Positions 63,882 through 64,000 of a stretch of 64,000 nt of DNA are shown here, in pieces. This DNA is from Niabella pedocola (GTDB lineage: Bacteria > Bacteroidota > Bacteroidia > Chitinophagales > Chitinophagaceae): the NCBI RefSeq assembly GCF_021044425.1, contig NZ_JAJNEC010000005.1:2666001-2730000 (forward strand). Reading direction: 5' to 3'. Both the position numbers and the translations under genes were made by a program. The notes under the pieces were generated by a model. The model was not told the origin of the DNA and ran no database searches. It was given only the letters and a program-made list of their open reading frames with translations. Every line of letters begins with the position of its first letter. Position 1 is the first letter of the stretch.

Positions 63882-64000
63882 CTATATATAGGTTTTGTTC
63901 CCGTTGCGGTTGATATAATAACGCCCGCCCCTTGGACCGGTATAAATTTTATGCCCGTTATAATATTCTCCGTCATCAGCCTCGATACTTTTTGTTTTGC
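63882..64000 (-). CDS. C-terminal end of a protein with PBCV-basic-adaptor-like motif
   Basis: The frame is open to the window edge and stops at TAG (63884-63882), so only the last 38 residues are seen. They end GPRGGRYYINRNGNKTYI, the pattern of the PBCV_basic_adap motif found at C-termini of many Bacteroidota proteins. The rest of the gene lies outside the window. The 221-base gap 63661-63881 downstream holds no supported gene. Confidence 0.7.
   Translation of the reverse strand, partial: KTKSIEADDGEYYNGHKIYTGPRGGRYYINRNGNKTYI

Overview
The window looks like a chromosomal stretch of a carbohydrate- and glycoprotein-degrading member of the Bacteroidota, most likely Chitinophagaceae. The evidence is three SusC/SusD pairs, many lipoproteins and secreted hydrolases, TPR or 7TM regulators with C-terminal helix-turn-helix domains, and promoter candidates of the TAnnTTTG type. 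I cannot fix the genus. There are no rRNA or tRNA genes, insertion sequences, CRISPR arrays or phage genes.

Layout. (1) 1-607: end of a beta-repeat surface-type protein. (2) 607-20158: a polysaccharide-utilisation locus. On the minus strand are a DUF6377-type membrane regulator, SusD, SusC and a glycan-binding-type lipoprotein. Divergent from them, a plus-strand hydrolase operon carries two alginate-lyase-superfamily proteins, GH5-CBM, GH30, GH9, two ThuA-like proteins and GH18. The mix points to a beta-glucan/uronan/chitin-containing matrix, perhaps a fungal cell wall. (3) 20218-22894: an AraC regulator, a membrane protein and a lipoprotein, closed by a strong terminator. (4) 23221-40110: a TPR-LuxR-type regulator, a SusC/SusD pair, a periplasmic LacZ-type beta-galactosidase, a YgjK-type GH63 alpha-glucosidase, a hydroxylysine-kinase/phospholyase-type fusion, a DUF1338 (HglS-type) 2-oxoadipate dioxygenase/decarboxylase and an antiquitin-type ALDH7. 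(5) 40260-54303: a GntR/FCD regulator diverging from a nine-gene sialic acid locus (NanO/NanU-like SusCD, lyase, mutarotase, MFS transporter, sialidase, two-domain esterase, AGE-type epimerase). (6) 54505-64000: minus-strand genes: an outer membrane protein, an alpha/beta hydrolase, a 7TM-AraC regulator, a decayed small gene, and a membrane cluster with a J-domain/transglutaminase-like protein and a DUF4407 protein.

The most interesting proposal is region 4. Collagen hydroxylysine carries Glc-alpha-1,2-Gal-beta-O. The locus encodes, in order, an outer-membrane importer, a beta-galactosidase and an alpha-glucosidase that could strip this disaccharide. It then encodes enzymes that could phosphorylate hydroxylysine, convert it to 2-aminoadipate semialdehyde, oxidise that to 2-aminoadipate and later convert 2-oxoadipate to 2-hydroxyglutarate. 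I read it as a glycosylated-hydroxylysine (collagen) utilisation locus. It sits beside a complete sialic acid locus, so the 23-54 kb stretch may be an animal-matrix scavenging island. The individual enzyme families are known; the combined locus and its substrate are inference.
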